NCBI RefSeq assembly: GCF_039645565.1
Contig: NZ_CP147914.1
Location: 803,573 to 867,572 of the forward strand
Direction of reading: 5' to 3'
From: Sulfurimonas sp. HSL1-2
GTDB taxonomy: Bacteria > Campylobacterota > Campylobacteria > Campylobacterales > Sulfurimonadaceae
Length of the DNA: 64,000 nucleotides
This document shows positions 23,706-32,710 of the stretch, in pieces (the first letter of the stretch is position 1; each line of letters begins with the position of its first letter). Position numbers and translations under genes: made by a program. A model generated the notes under the pieces. That model was not told where the DNA came from, did not search any database, and saw only the letters and a program-made list of their open reading frames with translations.

Positions 23706-24602
23706 TTAGTTGACTCCTACGATGGTATAGTTTTTCATGACTTCTTCGATGCGCTTCATATTCGCCGCCGACGGCGGAACGAGCGGCAGGCGGTATTCGA
23801 GGGTGTCGATGAGCCCGGCGATATACATGGCCGCCTTGATCGGGATGGGGTTGGCCTCGCAGAAGAGGACCTGGTTGATCGGCAGCAGCTGCTCGTTGAG
23901 GGCGCGCGCCGTGGCGTAATCGCCTTCGAGCGCACTGCGGACGAGGGCACTTTTCATATCGGGCAGCAGGTTTGCCGTGACCGAGGTGATCCCCGCACCG
24001 CCGGCGGCGAGGATGGGGTAGTCGATGGCGTCGTCGCCGCTGAAGACCTTGAGCTCCGGACGGCGTGAAAGCAGGTCGACGGTGCGCTCCAGGCTGCCGG
24101 TGGCCTCTTTGATGCCGAAGATGTTCGGCAGGTCGTCAAAGAGTCGGATGACGGTGTCCGCGGAGATGTCGGACATGGTGCGTCCCGGGACGTTGTAGAG
24201 CATGAACGGCAGTTCCGGAACGGCTTCGGCGATCGCCTTGTAGTGCTGGTACAGTCCCTCCTGGGAGGGTTTGTTGTAGTAAGGCGCGACGGAGAAGATC
24301 GCGTCGACGCCGCACTCCCGGGCACGGATGGCTGTGGTGATGGCTTCGGCCGTGGCGTTGCTGCCGGCGCCGGCGAGGACTTTGGTCTGTGTCCCCTTGC
24401 AGACTTCGACGGCGATCTCCATACAGCGGATATCTTCGTCCGGTGTCAGCGTCGCACTCTCCCCGGTCGTGCCGACGGGACAGACGGCATCGATCCCGTT
24501 GTCGATCTGCCGCTGGATCAGCGCCGCGTAGGACTGTTCGTCGAGTTTGCCGTTTTTGAACGGGGTGATCAGCGCGGTACTTGAACCGGTGATAATGTTC
24601 AT
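23706..24602 (-). CDS. dapA: 4-hydroxy-tetrahydrodipicolinate synthase
   Basis: A 298-residue cytoplasmic aldolase that condenses pyruvate with aspartate semialdehyde, the first step of the lysine/meso-DAP branch. Family motifs: GTTGESATL near residue 43, a YNVPGRT block with the Tyr of the catalytic triad near residue 136, and IFGIKEATGSL containing the Schiff-base Lys near residue 164. GDDA near residue 188 and the length are normal. ATG overlaps the M16 peptidase stop (ATGA). It supplies DAP for the murein genes elsewhere in the window. Confidence 0.96.
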   Translation of the reverse strand: MNIITGSSTALITPFKNGKLDEQSYAALIQRQIDNGIDAVCPVGTTGESATLTPDEDIRCMEIAVEVCKGTQTKVLAGAGSNATAEAITTAIRARECGVDAIFSVAPYYNKPSQEGLYQHYKAIAEAVPELPFMLYNVPGRTMSDISADTVIRLFDDLPNIFGIKEATGSLERTVDLLSRRPELKVFSGDDAIDYPILAAGGAGITSVTANLLPDMKSALVRSALEGDYATARALNEQLLPINQVLFCEANPIPIKAAMYIAGLIDTLEYRLPLVPPSAANMKRIEEVMKNYTIVGVN

Positions 24603-25903
24603 TGGTCTGCCTTTCTCAAAATGATGGTCGTAGAGTGTTTGTCGTCAAAATAGGTCTGTGCCGTCTTCCGGATCTGCTCGGCCGTCAGCGCCGCGATGTT
24701 CTCCTCGTAGGTCTCCAGCGGTTTCAGGTCGCCGCGGGCGAGGTAGCCGCCGAAGAGGTCGGCGACGGAGCTGGCGCTCTCCAGGGAGAAGATGAAGTCG
24801 GCTCTTGTGTTGATCTTGACCTTTTCAAGCTCCGCCTTGGAGACGGGCTCGGCCTTGATACGGTTGATCTGCGCCTGCAGCTCCGCCTCGACGGTTTCGG
24901 CCTTGACGCCCGGGTTGCACGCCGCCAGGAAGATGAAGACGCCCGGGTCGATATTTTCCATGTTGTAGGCGTAGATCTGGTTGACCAGGCGTTTTTTGTC
25001 GACGAGCTCGCTGTAGAGCCGGCTGCTCTTGCCGGAGCTCAGCATCTCGGAGATGGCGGAGAGGGCCGGCTGGTCCGGGTGGCGGAAGTCGGGAATGTGG
25101 TAGACGATCGCGATCATCTCCACTTCGCTCTCTTTTTCGATGAAGACGCGCTTGGCGCCGTCCTGTACCGGCTCTTTCGCCAGGACCTTGGGGATGTCGC
25201 GGCTGTTCTTGACCGGTCCGAAGTGCTTCTTCGCGAGGGCGAAAACGGTCTCTGGCTCGATGTCGCCCGTGACGATGAGAATAGCGTTGCCCGGCTGGTA
25301 GTAGGTCGCATGGAAGTTGCGGATATCGTCGATGGTCCAGGTCTGGATGTCGTTCATGAAGCCGATCGGCGTCCAGTGGTAGGGGTGGTAGAGGTAGGCG
25401 TTGTTGAAGAGCCGGAAATAGAGGTAGCCCAGGGGGTTGTTGTCCGTGCGCCAGCGGCGCTCTTCGGCGACGACGTCACGCTCGGGCTGGAACTCCTCGT
25501 CCTTGAGGCTGAGGTTGGCCATCAGCTCCGCGAAAAGGGAGATGGATTTTTCCGCATTCCCCGTGGAGCTTTTGATGAAGTAGTGGGTGTAGTCGAAGCC
25601 GGTGGAGGCGTTGTTGACGCCGCCGACGCTCTTGACCTCTTCGTCGAACTGGCCCGCTTTGAGGTGCTCGGAGGATTTGAAGTTCATGTGTTCGAGCATG
25701 TGCGCGATGCCGCTTTTGCCCATTACTTCGTTGCGGCTTCCCACTTTGTAAAAGACATCGGTCGAGATGACCCCCGTGCCGTTGTGCATCGGGATGACAA
25801 CGACCTGCATCCCGTTTTCCAGTGTCTGCGTTTCATAAGGCGGCAGTGAATTTGCCATAAGCGTTCCTAAGGTGAAAAATAGTGCGACAACCGTTCTGAT
25901 CAT
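24599..25903 (-). CDS. M16 family zinc peptidase (processing-protease-like)
   Basis: A 434-residue exported protease: signal peptide MIRTVVALFFTLGTLMA, then the inverted zinc motif HMLEH at residues 68-72 with the downstream Glu in DVVAEERRWR. The second, inactive-type M16 half is present, giving the usual half-dimer architecture. Related genes in this phylum sit between pyrD and dapA exactly as here. Substrates are unknown; periplasmic peptide degradation is likely. Start overlaps the pyrD stop (ATGA). Confidence 0.92.
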   Translation of the reverse strand: MIRTVVALFFTLGTLMANSLPPYETQTLENGMQVVVIPMHNGTGVISTDVFYKVGSRNEVMGKSGIAHMLEHMNFKSSEHLKAGQFDEEVKSVGGVNNASTGFDYTHYFIKSSTGNAEKSISLFAELMANLSLKDEEFQPERDVVAEERRWRTDNNPLGYLYFRLFNNAYLYHPYHWTPIGFMNDIQTWTIDDIRNFHATYYQPGNAILIVTGDIEPETVFALAKKHFGPVKNSRDIPKVLAKEPVQDGAKRVFIEKESEVEMIAIVYHIPDFRHPDQPALSAISEMLSSGKSSRLYSELVDKKRLVNQIYAYNMENIDPGVFIFLAACNPGVKAETVEAELQAQINRIKAEPVSKAELEKVKINTRADFIFSLESASSVADLFGGYLARGDLKPLETYEENIAALTAEQIRKTAQTYFDDKHSTTIILRKADQ

Positions 25904-26958
25904 CGTCTGTCGGCTCCGATAGCCTCGGTGATATTGCTGTAACCGTCGCGCTTCAGCAGGTCGACGAGCCCGCGGTTGATCTCACCGATGAGCTCTGGTC
26001 CTTTGAAGATCAGGGCCGAATAGACCTGGACGAGGGAGGCACCCGCCTTGATACGGCGGTAGGCCTCTTCGGCGCTGTCGATCCCCCCGACGGAAATGAG
26101 CACCGTTTTACCGAAGAGTTCCTTCGCCACGGCTTCGAAGATCGTGAAACTCTTCTCCTTTAAGACTTTGCCGGAGAGCCCGCCGATTTCTTTGGGGTGG
26201 GCGACCAGGGAGTAGTCGACGGTCGTATTGGTCGCGATAATCCCGTCGGCCCCTTTTTCGACGGCCAGGGTCGCCAGCGCCACGGCCTGTTCGGGGGTCA
26301 TGTCCGGGGCGATCTTGAGCAGGATCGGCTTGTCGGTGAGCGCCTTGGCCTCGGCGAAGAGTTCGGCGATGAAGGTTTCGTTCTGCAGGTCGCGCAGGCC
26401 CGGGGTGTTCGGCGACGAGATATTGATGACGAGGTAGTCCCCCAGGTCGTGCAGGCCGCGGATGAGCTGGGTGTAGTCGCTGATCGCGTCCTGCTCGGGC
26501 GTGACCTTGTTCTTGCCGATGTTGACGCCGATGGGGGTCGTGAAGGGGTAGCGCGCTTTCAGACGCTGCTGCACTTTGTACATCCCCTCGTTGTTGAAGC
26601 CCATGGCGTTCTGGATCGTCTCTTCCTCCACGTGGCGGAACATCCGAGGTTTCGGATTGCCCGGCTGCGGCTGGGGCGTGACGGTGCCGATCTCGGTGTA
26701 GCCGAACCCGAGCGCCTGGATGCCGCGGATCATCGTCGCATTCTTGTCGAAGCCCGCGCCCAGGCCGACGGGGTTGGGGAAGGTACGCCCGAACAGCTCC
26801 TGGTTCAGGATCGGGTCGGCGACAAAGTGCTTTTCCAGCCAGCGGTTGAAGAGCGAAGGGCAGACGTTGGCCATGCGCAGCAGGGTTGCCACGACGTGGT
26901 GGGCCGTCTCCGGCTGCAGTTTGAAAAGCCACGGTTTGAGGGATTCGTAAGCGATCAT
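25900..26958 (-). CDS. pyrD: Dihydroorotate dehydrogenase (quinone), class 2
   Basis: A 352-residue enzyme oxidising dihydroorotate to orotate with membrane quinone as acceptor, in pyrimidine synthesis. Class 2 features are present: an N-terminal amphipathic extension, NPVGLGAGFDKNA near residue 67, GFGYTEIGTVTPQPQPGNPKPR, and NISSPNTPGLRDLQ with the catalytic Ser. ISVGGIDSAEEAYRRIKAGASLVQVYS occurs near the C-terminus. The ATG at 26958 is chosen; a GTG one codon earlier is possible. TATAAT lies about 27 bases upstream on the minus strand, giving the promoter of a seven-gene operon that runs to yggS. Confidence 0.96.
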   Translation of the reverse strand: MIAYESLKPWLFKLQPETAHHVVATLLRMANVCPSLFNRWLEKHFVADPILNQELFGRTFPNPVGLGAGFDKNATMIRGIQALGFGYTEIGTVTPQPQPGNPKPRMFRHVEEETIQNAMGFNNEGMYKVQQRLKARYPFTTPIGVNIGKNKVTPEQDAISDYTQLIRGLHDLGDYLVINISSPNTPGLRDLQNETFIAELFAEAKALTDKPILLKIAPDMTPEQAVALATLAVEKGADGIIATNTTVDYSLVAHPKEIGGLSGKVLKEKSFTIFEAVAKELFGKTVLISVGGIDSAEEAYRRIKAGASLVQVYSALIFKGPELIGEINRGLVDLLKRDGYSNITEAIGADRR

Positions 26959-27007
26959 CACGTACCTGTTTTTGGCAGGATTATACTTAATAATGATTTA
27001 CGGTCAG

Positions 27008-28357
27008 TTAAAGCAGGAAGGTTTGTGCCAGGAACAGGAAGATAAAAAAGCCGAAAACATCGGTTGTCGTCGTCAGGAAAATCGATGAAGCCAGGGCAGG
27101 GTCGATCCCCAGTCTATGCAGTCCCAGGGGGATGAGGGTCCCGGCCGTCCCGGCGACAAGCAGGTTGGAGAAGAGGGCCGCTGCGACGATGGTGCCCAGG
27201 CGGAGATCGCCGAACCAGAGGTAGACCACGAGCGCGGCGACGACGGCAACGGAGAGCCCGTTGGCGAGGACGATGAGCGCCTCCCGTCGCACGGCGGCGG
27301 AGACCCCCTCATACTCGATCTCCCCCAGGGCGATCTTGCGGATGGTGACGGTCAGCGCCTGCATTCCGGCATTGCCGCCGAGGGCGGCGATAACGGGCAG
27401 CAGGGCGGCAAGGGCGATGTAAGAGGCTATTGTCGCATCAAAGAGGTTGATGACGGCGGAGGCCGCGAGGATGGCAACGAGGTTGAACAGCAGCCAGATC
27501 AGCCGCTGGTGCGCCGCGCGGGAGACGGAACTCTCTTCGGCCTCGTCGTCGACCCCGGCCAGACCGTAGGCCTGGTCCGTTTCGATCTGGCGGATCATGT
27601 CGTAGATGTCGTCGTACACGATCCGGCCGATCAGTTTGCCTTCGCTGTTGACGACGGCGATGATGTTGAGGTCGTACTCCTCGAAAAGACGGACGACATC
27701 CGCAATCGGCGAGGCGGGACGGATGGAGAGGGGAGCTTTGCGGTCGCCGCGCTGCAGGATCTCCCCGATGGTCGTCGTGTCGTCAAAGAGGATGAGGTCG
27801 GTGAAGTGCAGGGTCCCGAGCAGCAGCCCCTCCGCATTGGTGACAAAGAGCTTGATGATCGGTGCGGCCGGTTCGTTCTGGCGGAAAAGACGGATGAGCG
27901 TTTTGACGTCGCCGACGGTGTCTTCGGGGTGGGCGGCCAGGAATTCGCGCTCCATGTAGGCACCCGCCTGGTCCTCTTCGTACTTGGAGAGTTCCAGGAC
28001 CTCCCGCCGCTCCTCATGGGCCATCAGCGAAAGGATCCGTTCGGCCAGCGTGGCATCGAGCTGGCGGATATCCTGGATGAGGTCGGTCGCCTCGTCACTC
28101 TCGATCGCTTCGGCGGCCCGGGCGAGCCGGTGCGGCGGGAGGCGTTCGGCGGCGGCAGCGAAGGCTTCGGCGGGGAGTTCGAGCAGCACTTCACCCAGGT
28201 GCTGATGGCTGAGTTTGCTCAGATTCGAAAAGAAGAGCCCGATGTCGTAGGCATGCAGCTTGACGAGGCTTTTGGCCATGTCGGTGGGGTTGAACCGTTC
28301 GTGCCCCCCGGCAACGGCATGGATAAGGTCGACATGCTTTTTGATCTTCGGCTTCAT
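27008..28357 (-). CDS. mgtE: Magnesium transporter MgtE
   Basis: A 449-residue Mg2+ channel. The order is typical: N-domain of helical repeats (about 30-130), tandem CBS domains (about 135-260) that act as the Mg2+ sensor, a linker helix, and five C-terminal membrane helices with PVIAALGGNAGMQALTVTIR, the MgtE pore signature. Length is normal. No Shine-Dalgarno sequence precedes the ATG at 28357; a TACGAT hexamer ends six bases before it, so a leaderless start is likely. No Mg2+ riboswitch is visible. Confidence 0.95.
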   Translation of the reverse strand: MKPKIKKHVDLIHAVAGGHERFNPTDMAKSLVKLHAYDIGLFFSNLSKLSHQHLGEVLLELPAEAFAAAAERLPPHRLARAAEAIESDEATDLIQDIRQLDATLAERILSLMAHEERREVLELSKYEEDQAGAYMEREFLAAHPEDTVGDVKTLIRLFRQNEPAAPIIKLFVTNAEGLLLGTLHFTDLILFDDTTTIGEILQRGDRKAPLSIRPASPIADVVRLFEEYDLNIIAVVNSEGKLIGRIVYDDIYDMIRQIETDQAYGLAGVDDEAEESSVSRAAHQRLIWLLFNLVAILAASAVINLFDATIASYIALAALLPVIAALGGNAGMQALTVTIRKIALGEIEYEGVSAAVRREALIVLANGLSVAVVAALVVYLWFGDLRLGTIVAAALFSNLLVAGTAGTLIPLGLHRLGIDPALASSIFLTTTTDVFGFFIFLFLAQTFLL

Positions 28358-28363
28358 ATGTTA

Positions 28364-28369
28364 ATCGTA
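28364..28369 (-). promoter_or_regulatory. -10-like element of mgtE, leaderless arrangement
   Basis: TACGAT on the minus strand is followed by six bases and the mgtE ATG. The hexamer departs from TATAAT at one core position, so this is weaker than the other examples. Confidence 0.4.
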
Positions 28370-28448
28370 GCAAGCGTTCCTGAAAAACAGGGCGGGTCGT
28401 GCCGGAAACTCAGGGGACTCTGCTGAAAAAGACCGAAATGTTGCGCAT

Positions 28449-28480
28449 GTAATGCCCCCGTAATGGGGGTGGGGAATAAT
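28449..28480 (+). promoter_or_regulatory. pitA promoter region: GTAATG-N5-GTAATG repeat and AATAAT -10
   Basis: Two GTAATG copies start 11 bp apart (28449 and 28460), followed nine bases later by AATAAT (28475-28480). The five C and five G spacer runs also form a small hairpin (CCCCC-GTAAT-GGGGG). The repeat-to--10 spacing resembles a Pho-box-type activator site, which would suit a phosphate permease, though the sequence is not the enterobacterial Pho box. Confidence 0.45.
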
Positions 28481-28506
28481 CAGACGTTCACGACGAAGGA
28501 GTGACC

Positions 28507-30069
28507 ATGCCGCACGCATCGAAAGAGAACCTCTTTTTTGCCACCCTTCTGGGCGCCGCCACCCTCTGGTTCGTCATCTGGGGGATGGACTATACCTACC
28601 AACACCATACGCTGACGTTTCTGCTCGCGACCCTCTTTATGATCTTTATGGCGTTCAATATCGGCGGGAACGATGTCGCCAACTCGTTCGGGACCAGTGT
28701 CGGCGCCGGCACGCTGTCGATGAAACAGGCGCTGATCGTCGCGGGGATTTTCGAAGTAAGCGGCGCGATGATCGCCGGGGGGCAGGTCACCGACACGATC
28801 CGCAAGGGGATCGTCGACCTGGGCGGGATCGATGTCTCGCCGATGGAGTTCGTCTATATCATGATGTCGGCGCTGCTCGCGGCGGCGGGGTGGCTGCTGA
28901 TCGCGACGCGGAAGGGGTGGCCCGTTTCGACGACCCATTCCATCGTCGGCGGGATCGTCGGCAGCTCCATCGCGCTGGGGATCGTCATCGACGGCGCGGA
29001 TACGGCGCTTGGCATGGTACACTGGCACAAGATCGGCCTGATCGCGTCGTCGTGGGTGATCTCGCCGCTGCTCGGCGGCCTGCTCGCCTACCTGCTCTAC
29101 GGCGCAATCAAAAAATTCATTCTCGGCTATAACGAGCGGGCGGCGGAGAAGCTCAAAGCGCTCAAACAGGAGAAGAGAGCACTACGCCGTGAGTATGAGC
29201 AGCAGTACATGGCGATGGCACCGGAAGCGCGGATGGCCGAGGATCTGAAGGTCGTCGAGGATTCCGAGGCGGAGCATGAGGATGACTTCTGCAGTGCGGA
29301 CATCGAATCGATCTACTACAAGAAGATGTATGCGCACCGAAAGCGCAAAGAGGAGATCAAAGCCTATCACGCCCTCCAGAACTGGGTACCGCTGATCGCC
29401 GCCTTCGGTTCCATGATCATTACCGGCATGGTCATCTTCAAAGGCCTCAAACACATTGAGCTCGATTTTTCCACTCTCAACAAGTACCTGATCATGTTCA
29501 TGATCGCGGCCCTGGTCTGGATGGCGGTCTTCATCTATGCCAAAACGATCAGGGGAAAAAACCTGGAAAAGTCCACCTTCCTGCTTTTCAGCTGGCTGCA
29601 GGTCTTTACGGCGTCGGGGTTTGCCTTCAGCCACGGGTCCAATGACATCGCCAACGCCATCGGGCCTTTTGCGGCGGTTTTGGATGTTCTGCGTTCGGGT
29701 TCGGTGGCCGGGCAGGCGGCCGTCCCGCCGCTGGCGATGCTGACGGCGGGGATCGCCATGGTGGGCGGGCTCTGGTTTGTCGGGCGCTTTGTCATCCAGA
29801 CTGTCGGGCATGATCTGACCACAATGCACCCCGCATCGGGCTTTGCCGCCGAACTCAGTGCGAGTGCCGTCATCCTGTTGGCGACGACCTTCGGGATCCC
29901 GGTATCGAGTACGCATATCCTGATCGGTGCGGTTTTGGGCATTGGCATCGTCAATCGGCAGACGAACTGGGCAATGATGAAGCCTATCGGCCTGGCGTGG
30001 GTCATAACGCTTCCCGTTGCGGCGCTGCTTTCAGCCCTGGTTTATGTTGTTCTGCGCAATGTATTGTAG
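28507..30069 (+). CDS. pitA: PiT family inorganic phosphate permease
   Basis: A 520-residue inner-membrane phosphate transporter driven by cation symport. Both PiT signatures are present: NIGGNDVANSFGTSVGAG near residues 47-64 and FSHGSNDIANAIGPFA near residues 373-388, one in each repeat. About ten transmembrane segments flank a long charged cytosolic loop (about 200-285) rich in Glu/Lys/Arg. The ATG at 28507 is preferred over GTG at 28501 because AAGGAG precedes it by seven bases. The gene is alone. Confidence 0.93.
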   Translation: MPHASKENLFFATLLGAATLWFVIWGMDYTYQHHTLTFLLATLFMIFMAFNIGGNDVANSFGTSVGAGTLSMKQALIVAGIFEVSGAMIAGGQVTDTIRKGIVDLGGIDVSPMEFVYIMMSALLAAAGWLLIATRKGWPVSTTHSIVGGIVGSSIALGIVIDGADTALGMVHWHKIGLIASSWVISPLLGGLLAYLLYGAIKKFILGYNERAAEKLKALKQEKRALRREYEQQYMAMAPEARMAEDLKVVEDSEAEHEDDFCSADIESIYYKKMYAHRKRKEEIKAYHALQNWVPLIAAFGSMIITGMVIFKGLKHIELDFSTLNKYLIMFMIAALVWMAVFIYAKTIRGKNLEKSTFLLFSWLQVFTASGFAFSHGSNDIANAIGPFAAVLDVLRSGSVAGQAAVPPLAMLTAGIAMVGGLWFVGRFVIQTVGHDLTTMHPASGFAAELSASAVILLATTFGIPVSSTHILIGAVLGIGIVNRQTNWAMMKPIGLAWVITLPVAALLSALVYVVLRNVL

Positions 30070-30167
30070 ACCGGGAGACGGCATCTTTGAATAGTGTGGG
30101 GAGGCGGATAGGGTGTAAAGCTCGCGCCGGGCGTCGTTGAGGGCGCCTGCGTGTGTGGACAGTCCGG

Positions 30168-30725
30168 TTACCCGAAAAGTTTTTTCATCGTCGTAAAGAA
30201 GATTTTGAAGAGGCCTTTGTTCCCGACCAGGTCATTGATAAATTCGTCGTAGCTTTTCCCTTTCTCTTCGAGGTAGCCGCGCAGGTATTTTTCCGAGCCT
30301 TCGATGCCGCTCTCGTTCTCGATTTCGACCAGTTTCTTATAGATCGGTTCGATGGCGTTGATGACGTTGTCAGGTGCTGCTTTGCGGTAAGCGGTGTAGT
30401 TGACGATCTCGTTGGTGATCTTGTCCGTTTTCGGCTCGAAATCGGTAATGACCCAGTAGTGACGGCCGTCTTTGGCACGGTTTTTAACAACGGCTAAAAT
30501 GTTGTGCTTACTTTTGATACGGTCCCACATCATTTTGAAGATGACCTTCGGCATATCAGGATGACGGATCATGTTGTGCGGATGCCCGATCAGCTCGCTC
30601 TCTTTGTAACCAGAAATTTCAACAAAATAATCATTGCCGTATTCGATGATCCCCTTGGGATCTGTTTTACTGACAATATATTTTTTTGGGTCCAGATCTA
30701 TACGATCTTTAACAGAACCTGACAT
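30168..30725 (-). CDS. PAS-domain signalling protein without output domain
   Basis: A 185-residue soluble protein with an N-terminal PAS domain (about 15-125) containing TDPKGIIEYGNDYFVEISGYKESELIGHPHNMIRHPDMP. This form is shared by Aer-like redox/oxygen taxis sensors of this phylum. The C-terminal 60 residues are helical and Lys/Glu-rich, with no methyl-accepting, kinase or GGDEF domain. Sensing by FAD or haem is possible but cannot be seen. It is transcribed divergently from the hypothetical gene at 30850, sharing a 124-bp AT-rich promoter region. Confidence 0.85.
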   Translation of the reverse strand: MSGSVKDRIDLDPKKYIVSKTDPKGIIEYGNDYFVEISGYKESELIGHPHNMIRHPDMPKVIFKMMWDRIKSKHNILAVVKNRAKDGRHYWVITDFEPKTDKITNEIVNYTAYRKAAPDNVINAIEPIYKKLVEIENESGIEGSEKYLRGYLEEKGKSYDEFINDLVGNKGLFKIFFTTMKKLFG

Positions 30726-30811
30726 AAATAAACCTTTTTGTTAATTTGTACCGTTATTTGCGGTTACTAAATTAGTTTAACAATCGTTAAATAAATTCAA
30801 CGTTAAGCTAG

Positions 30812-30817
30812 TATAAT
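30812..30817 (+). promoter_or_regulatory. -10 element of the 30850 gene
   Basis: TATAAT about 33 bases upstream of the start in an AT-rich divergent spacer. Two CGTTAA copies (30785 and 30801) lie upstream of it and could be regulatory. No clear -35. Confidence 0.5.
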
Positions 30818-30849
30818 TGTTTCTAATTTGAAACAGATGCTAAAGCGAG

Positions 30850-31290
30850 ATGAGAAACATGAAAAAAAATGATGCACTTCAAGTGGTCGCCAAGGCGAAA
30901 AAACTGCAGAACGGCGAAATGCAAAAAGTACTGTTGATGGTCAAAAAAATCCCGCTTGACGGGGACGCGATTGCGACGAGTTATCTGGAGTGCGGCGTCG
31001 ACAAGGCGCTGCGCGAAGATGAAGAGGGGCTGAAAAAACTGGTGGGCGCTTCACTCATCGAAGAGATCGAGGAACTGCATAAACAGTGGCATGAGGAGTA
31101 CTACAAGATTTATGAACTCTACCAGAAGGAGAAGGGGCTGGTCTCGAAGCTTTTCGGCAGCCAGCCGAAACTGACCGAACTGGACCAGGAGAAGGTGATG
31201 AATTACAGCAACGACCTCAAAGAGATGACGCGCAAGATCATCTACAAGCTCGAAGCGGCCGAGGGGCGTCTGAAACTGCTGCGGGGGTGA
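30850..31290 (+). CDS. Hypothetical cytoplasmic helical protein (146 aa)
   Basis: Not assigned to a known family. The sequence is soluble, charged and almost wholly helical, with Leu/Glu/Lys heptad-like stretches (LVGASLIEEIEELHKQWHEE and ELTELDQ region), suggesting coiled coils. No signal peptide or cysteine clusters except one Cys near residue 50. The start is either ATG 30850 or ATG 30859; neither has a strong ribosome-binding site. A TATAAT upstream supports expression. Its divergence from a PAS sensor gene may indicate a shared signalling role. Confidence 0.65.
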   Translation: MRNMKKNDALQVVAKAKKLQNGEMQKVLLMVKKIPLDGDAIATSYLECGVDKALREDEEGLKKLVGASLIEEIEELHKQWHEEYYKIYELYQKEKGLVSKLFGSQPKLTELDQEKVMNYSNDLKEMTRKIIYKLEAAEGRLKLLRG

Positions 31291-31309
31291 GTAGCGCCGT
31301 GTCGGGCCG

Positions 31310-32710
31310 TTATTCCGTTTTTTCCCAGAAGGTCCCCTGCGGGGTGTCCATCAGCTGAACCCCCAGGGCAGTGATCTCGCTGCGCAGCGCGTCAGAACGT
31401 TCAAAGTCCTTTGCCTGCTTGGCTTCGTTGCGTGCCGCGATCAGCCCCTCGATTTTTGCTTTCGTCTCCTCATCGATCCCGTGCTGGAAATACGCGTAGG
31501 GGTTCATCGTCCCGAAACCGAGCAGCGATTCGACATAGGCGAGGTCGGCCAGCACTTTGCGTTTGAAGCCTTTGTCTTTCGGGTTGGCGTCGAGCCCCTC
31601 GTTGGCCGCGGCCATCATCTCATCGAGCAGCGCCAGGGCTTTTGAGATGTTCAGGTCATCCCCCAGCGCTTCGAGCAGTGCCGCCTGGAACGGGGTCTTC
31701 TCCTCGACCGCTTTCATGCCGAAGAGGCGTTTTTTCAGGCGGTAGAGACGGTCGAGCCGTTTTTTTGCGGCCAGCAGGTCCTCTTCGTTGAAATTGAAGT
31801 CGCTGCGGTAGTGGGTGCCGAGCAGGAAGAAGCGGAGCACTTCGCCGCTGTAAGCCTTCAGCGCATCCTTGATGAAGAAGCTGTTGCCGAGGCTTTTGCT
31901 CATCTTCTCGCCGCCCACGGTGACAAAGCCGTTGTGCATCCAGTAGCGTGCCAGTTCGTGTCCCGTGGCGCAGCGGGTCTGTGCCGCCTCGTTCTCGTGG
32001 TGGGGGAAGAGCAGGTCGGCCCCGCCGCCGTGGATGTCAATGGCGTACTCCATGTGGGTGCTGAGGTGTTTTTCGATCATCGCCGAGCACTCGGTGTGCC
32101 ACCCCGGGCGCCCCTTGCCGAAAGGCGAATCGAAGGCGACGGCATCGCCCTGCACCCCTTTCCACAGCGCGAAATCCGCCGGATGGCGTTTCTCACCGAA
32201 GCTCTCGACGCGCTGCTGGGTATCGGCCTCGTCCTGGCGGCGGTTGGAGATGCTGAGATACCCGTTGTCGCTCCCCGTATCGAAATAGACGTCGCCATTG
32301 CTCGTCTGGTAGGCGTGGCCGGTGTCGAGCAGTTTCTGGATGAGGTCGAACATCGCCTCGAGGGATTCGGTCGCCTTGGGTTCCAGGGTGGGGCGCTGTA
32401 CGCCCAGCGCGCTCATATCGCGGTGGTAGGCCTCGGTATAGGTGTCGGTCAGTTCCGTGATGGAGATGCCCGCTTCGCGGGATTTGTTGATGATCTTGTC
32501 GTCGATGTCGGTGATGTTGCGGGCATAGGTGACATCGTAGCCTTCGGCTTCAAGCACGCGGCGCAGCAGGTCGAAGACGAGGGCGCTCTTGGCGTGGCCC
32601 AGGTGGGCGTCGTCGTAGACGGTCGGTCCGCAGACATAGAGCGATACTTTGCCCGGGATCAGCGGCTCGAAGCGGCGTTTGGTCTTGGTGACACTGTCAA
32701 ATATATGCAT
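31310..32710 (-). CDS. cysS: Cysteinyl-tRNA synthetase
   Basis: A 466-residue class I aminoacyl-tRNA synthetase charging tRNA-Cys. The HIGH-type motif is HLGH within YDDAHLGHAKSALVFD near residue 32, and the KMSKS motif appears as GGEKMSKSLGNS near residue 265. The Zn-binding Cys/His ligands are present, including Cys near residue 26 in LYVCGPTVYD. The start ATG at 32710 opens the conserved MHIFDSVTKTK sequence; it overlaps the end of murJ by 14 bases. A TATAAT inside murJ near 32790 could be an internal promoter. Confidence 0.97.
   Translation of the reverse strand: MHIFDSVTKTKRRFEPLIPGKVSLYVCGPTVYDDAHLGHAKSALVFDLLRRVLEAEGYDVTYARNITDIDDKIINKSREAGISITELTDTYTEAYHRDMSALGVQRPTLEPKATESLEAMFDLIQKLLDTGHAYQTSNGDVYFDTGSDNGYLSISNRRQDEADTQQRVESFGEKRHPADFALWKGVQGDAVAFDSPFGKGRPGWHTECSAMIEKHLSTHMEYAIDIHGGGADLLFPHHENEAAQTRCATGHELARYWMHNGFVTVGGEKMSKSLGNSFFIKDALKAYSGEVLRFFLLGTHYRSDFNFNEEDLLAAKKRLDRLYRLKKRLFGMKAVEEKTPFQAALLEALGDDLNISKALALLDEMMAAANEGLDANPKDKGFKRKVLADLAYVESLLGFGTMNPYAYFQHGIDEETKAKIEGLIAARNEAKQAKDFERSDALRSEITALGVQLMDTPQGTFWEKTE

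Noticed and set aside
27116-28426. 436-codon plus-strand open frame opposite mgtE
   Set aside because: mgtE has the complete N-domain, CBS and pore architecture. The opposite frame gives an Asp/Gly/Glu-rich, domain-free sequence and starts inside coding DNA without a ribosome-binding site.
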